Origin: Lachnospiraceae bacterium
GTDB lineage: Bacteria > Bacillota_A > Clostridia > Lachnospirales > Lachnospiraceae
Reading direction: 5' to 3'
DNA length: 7,197 nucleotides
Assembly: GCA_009911175.1 (NCBI GenBank)
Contig: QXWX01000176.1
Coordinates: 1 to 7,197 of the forward strand
Both the position numbers and the translations under genes were made by a program. A model generated the notes under the pieces. That model did not search any database. It saw only the letters and a list, made by a program, of their open reading frames with translations, and was not told the origin of the DNA. How positions within the stretch are numbered: the first letter of the stretch is position 1; every line of letters starts with the position of its first letter. Shown here piece by piece: positions 5,199 to 7,197 of this stretch.

Positions 5199-6853
5199 AA
5201 AGACAGCAGGAAGAATTTACGGCATTATATTGTAGATTAAGCCAGGATGACGGACGAGAGGGTGAAAGCAACAGCATTGTAAACCAGAAAGAATATCTGA
5301 TGAAATACGCCAAAGAACACGGTTTCCCTAACCCGAAATTCTACGTGGACGACGGCTATACGGGTACGAATTTTGACCGTCCAAGCTTTAAGGAAATGTC
5401 GGCGGACGTTGAAAAAGGGCTTGTAAAAACAGTCATTGTCAAAGACTTATCACGCTTCGGCAGGAACTATATCGAGGTCGGCTCTTACTCCGAAATCATC
5501 TACCCCGAAGCGGGCGTAAGGTTCATCGCCATCATGGACAACGTGGACACGGGCAGCCTTGAGAGCAACGAATTTGCTGCCTTTACCAACCTTTTTAACG
5601 AATGGTATCCAAAAAGCACGAGCAAAAAGGTAAAGGAAGTCAAGAAAGCGAAAGGGCTTGCAGGAGAACATCTGGGACCGCCACCATACGGGTATTTACG
5701 GAATCCAGATGACAAAACCCGCTGGCTTGTGGATGAGGAAGCGGCGGCAGTTGTCCGCAGGATATTTTCACTCTGTATGCAGGGAAAGGGAATATCTGCT
5801 ATTGCTGATATACTTTGGGAGGATAAAGTATTAACCCCATCCGCATATAAGGCTTCAAAAGGATTAGAAGCGGCAATCGTGTCAGGAAACCCATATAATT
5901 GGGAATCTACCACAGTAGCATTGATTCTTGAAAACGTGGCATATGTTGGCGTTACAGAAAATTTTAAATCTACCCGTTTGGGCTTTAAAAGCAAAAAGCG
6001 TATCCCTACCGCAAAAGAAATGCGGACGTATATCGAAAATGCCCACACCCCTCTTATTGACAGGGAACTATGGGACAAAGTGCAGATGATACGGGCAAAT
6101 AAGCGTAGACCGACAAAAAACGGCGCAACAAGCATTTTTACAGGATTATTGGAATGCGCCGATTGTGGCACAAAATTAAGCCTGCGTGCCTCAAAGAGTT
6201 ATTTGTACTTCCGCTGTTCCAAATATAAAGGAAACAGCAGGAGCGGCGTATGCACACAGCATTATGTCAGAGAAGATGCCCTATACCAGTTGGTATTAAA
6301 ACAGCTTCAGCATTTCCTGTCCTATCTACAGCAGTTTGAGCGTGTGTTTATCCGACAACAGATTGACACTACCCTTGCGGAACGCCGATACGAATTATCC
6401 GCAAAGCAGAAACAGATTGAAAAAGACGAAAAGCGCATGGAAGAGCTTGACCGCCTGTTCCGTAAAATCTATGAAGATAATGTCAACGGAAAGCTGAATG
6501 ACGAACGCTTTTACAAGCTGTCAGATGGATATGAAGCCGAGCAAGAACAGTTAAAACAGGAAATCGAAGTCTTGACAGCCGAAGTCAGCAAAGCCGACAC
6601 AGAAGCGACCAATGTTTCCAAGCTGATAGCCGTCACCAAAAAATACACCCGCATTGACGAACTAACACCCGAAATCTTAAATACCTTTGTGGATAAAATC
6701 GTAGTCCACGAATGCGAGAAAAAAGACGGGAAACGGACACAGGATATTGACATCTACTATTCCTATGTCGGAATTGTAGATATTCCAACGGATGAAGAAA
6801 TGCGGGAAATGGAACGGGAATACGGAAAACGTACCAAACGTCAAACCGCCTAA
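5195..6853 (+). CDS. Large serine recombinase, TndX/TnpX-like
   Basis: A 552-residue recombinase that should excise the element as a circle and insert it again by double-strand exchange through a serine. Resolvase domain, about residues 7-155: ALYCRLSQDD holds nucleophile S16 with R14, and KDLSRFGR holds R87 and R90. Recombinase domain, about 163-300: begins PPYGY and includes IRANKRRP. Zinc ribbon: C321, C324, C341 and C353. Then a long coiled coil (about 375-475) and a DUF4368-type end (ELTPEILNTFVDKIVVHE, about 489-506). Length is near TndX of Tn5397, shorter than TnpX. An ATG at 5135 is in frame but lies in the promoter. The ATG at 5195 has AAGGAG six bases ahead and is chosen. All catalytic residues are present, so the enzyme is probably active. 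Confidence 0.95.
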   Translation: MKRQQEEFTALYCRLSQDDGREGESNSIVNQKEYLMKYAKEHGFPNPKFYVDDGYTGTNFDRPSFKEMSADVEKGLVKTVIVKDLSRFGRNYIEVGSYSEIIYPEAGVRFIAIMDNVDTGSLESNEFAAFTNLFNEWYPKSTSKKVKEVKKAKGLAGEHLGPPPYGYLRNPDDKTRWLVDEEAAAVVRRIFSLCMQGKGISAIADILWEDKVLTPSAYKASKGLEAAIVSGNPYNWESTTVALILENVAYVGVTENFKSTRLGFKSKKRIPTAKEMRTYIENAHTPLIDRELWDKVQMIRANKRRPTKNGATSIFTGLLECADCGTKLSLRASKSYLYFRCSKYKGNSRSGVCTQHYVREDALYQLVLKQLQHFLSYLQQFERVFIRQQIDTTLAERRYELSAKQKQIEKDEKRMEELDRLFRKIYEDNVNGKLNDERFYKLSDGYEAEQEQLKQEIEVLTAEVSKADTEATNVSKLIAVTKKYTRIDELTPEILNTFVDKIVVHECEKKDGKRTQDIDIYYSYVGIVDIPTDEEMREMEREYGKRTKRQTA

Positions 6854-6863
6854 ATATAGGCGT

Positions 6864-6889
6864 GGCAGGAGAAAGTCTATGCTCCTGCC
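6864..6889 (+). terminator. Hairpin after the recombinase gene
   Basis: A perfect 8-bp stem, GGCAGGAG (6864-6871) with CTCCTGCC (6882-6889), has a 10-base loop and sits 10 bases past the recombinase stop. No T-run follows at once; ATTTTTA comes about 12 bases later. It is probably the recombinase terminator, though a weak one. Confidence 0.5.
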
Positions 6890-6956
6890 CATACATATCT
6901 ATTTTTATCCTTATCTGGTATCAATCAAGTCAGCATATGTAACATACATCGGCAAT

Positions 6957-7010
6957 CCCTCCTTTCTCTCGTCCGGAGGGCGTTTGTTCCCTCCAAACTG
7001 TACTGGAGGG
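6957..7010. repeat. Two alternative CCCTCC/GGAGGG hairpins
   Basis: CCCTCC occurs at 6957-6962 and 6989-6994, GGAGGG at 6975-6980 and 7005-7010. Each CCCTCC can pair with either GGAGGG, giving two small hairpins or one large one. A smaller dyad AGCC/GGCT lies at 7015-7028. This may belong to the element end, a small RNA or a terminator cluster of flanking DNA. Confidence 0.4.
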
Positions 7011-7197
7011 GTAAAGCCGCCTATGGCTGTATGGTTTTCCCTATCGACAATATAACACAATATCCCCTATGTGGCAAGCGGTTCACCAAAAGAGAAATAT
7101 CGCTTCGTGTACAAGATAAACCTGAATTATTCACGGCGGTATAAGCTCGCATAAAATTCGCCGCAGTTATCGTTACAACCACTCCCAATACCTCACT

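Larger units (their letters stand above)
184..6853. mobile_element. Integrative and mobilizable element, Tn4451/Tn5397-like (minimum extent)
   Basis: The gene set is diagnostic of a mobilizable element integrated by a large serine recombinase: oriT-like repeats, a MobC-like protein, a MOBP relaxase, a TnpW-family protein and a TndX-sized recombinase, with regulators and cargo on the left. The limits given are the outermost genes only. The true ends probably lie in 1-183 and 6854-7197, but no convincing pair of end repeats was found. This is expected, because large serine recombinases share only a very short core between attL and attR. No replication or conjugation-pore gene is present, so transfer would depend on a helper. 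Confidence 0.85.
6854..7197. other. Gene-free right flank
   Basis: No credible gene is present in either strand. Besides the hairpins at 6864-6889 and 6957-7010, there is a perfect short palindrome TATGT-A-ACATA (6936-6946). The right end of the element should lie in this stretch or just beyond it, but I could not locate it. Confidence 0.6.

Noticed and set aside
5500..6171. Long open frame on the minus strand inside the recombinase gene
   Set aside because: It is antisense to a well-conserved recombinase, has no ribosome binding site or recognisable domain, and is explained by codon bias of the true gene.
35..6941. ATATGTA at 35-41 and 6935-6941 as the direct repeats bounding the element
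   Set aside because: A shared 7-mer between two flanks of about 200 bases is expected by chance, and large serine recombinases usually leave only a shorter core. An empty-site comparison is needed to place the ends.
1..7197. CRISPR array, tRNA or rRNA genes, insertion sequence
   Set aside because: No regularly spaced repeats, no cloverleaf with a conserved T-loop, no rRNA-like stretch and no DDE transposase were seen on either strand.

Overview
The window looks like most or all of a small integrative and mobilizable element (IME) of the Tn4451/Tn5397 type from a low- to mid-GC Firmicute, most likely a gut Clostridia such as Lachnospiraceae. That call rests on the gene set: a MobC-like accessory protein, a MOBP-type relaxase, a TnpW-family protein and a TndX-like large serine recombinase. 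AGGAGG-type ribosome binding sites and AT-rich intergenic DNA fit the same group. No replication gene, type IV secretion gene or coupling protein is visible, so transfer would have to borrow a helper conjugation system.

Layout, left to right. Positions 1-183 hold only hairpins. Positions 184-688 hold two minus-strand, 70-residue XRE-type regulators that are tandem paralogues (50 of 70 residues identical). Each is preceded by a nearly identical GGTTCC-N6-GGAACC palindrome exactly 300 bases apart. A plus-strand promoter (709-737) beside the second palindrome should drive a compact operon at 804-1871: an unrecognised protein, a DUF6809 protein and another unrecognised small protein, closed by an intrinsic terminator at 1896-1932. 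This is the accessory module. Next, two good promoters lead into a DUF6194-family gene (2148-2598) broken by one extra C in a run of six Cs.

Positions 2599-3064 carry no convincing gene but are dense in structure. There is a probable structured RNA, or structured single-stranded DNA element, at 2646-2806 with a possible pseudoknot and a long terminator hairpin. A cluster of three perfect inverted repeats at 2954-3022 follows and is the best candidate for oriT. The mobilization operon mobC - relaxase - tnpW (3065-5086) is tightly coupled. The recombinase (5195-6853) has its own promoter, with a small palindrome over the -10 box. Positions 6854-7197 hold hairpins and no gene; the right end of the element and possibly flanking DNA lie here.

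How the parts would work together: the recombinase excises and reintegrates the element, the relaxase with MobC nicks oriT for transfer, and the XRE pair represses the accessory operon and probably itself. What the accessory operon does is unknown, and it is the least explained protein-coding part of the window. The exact element ends could not be fixed from sequence alone.
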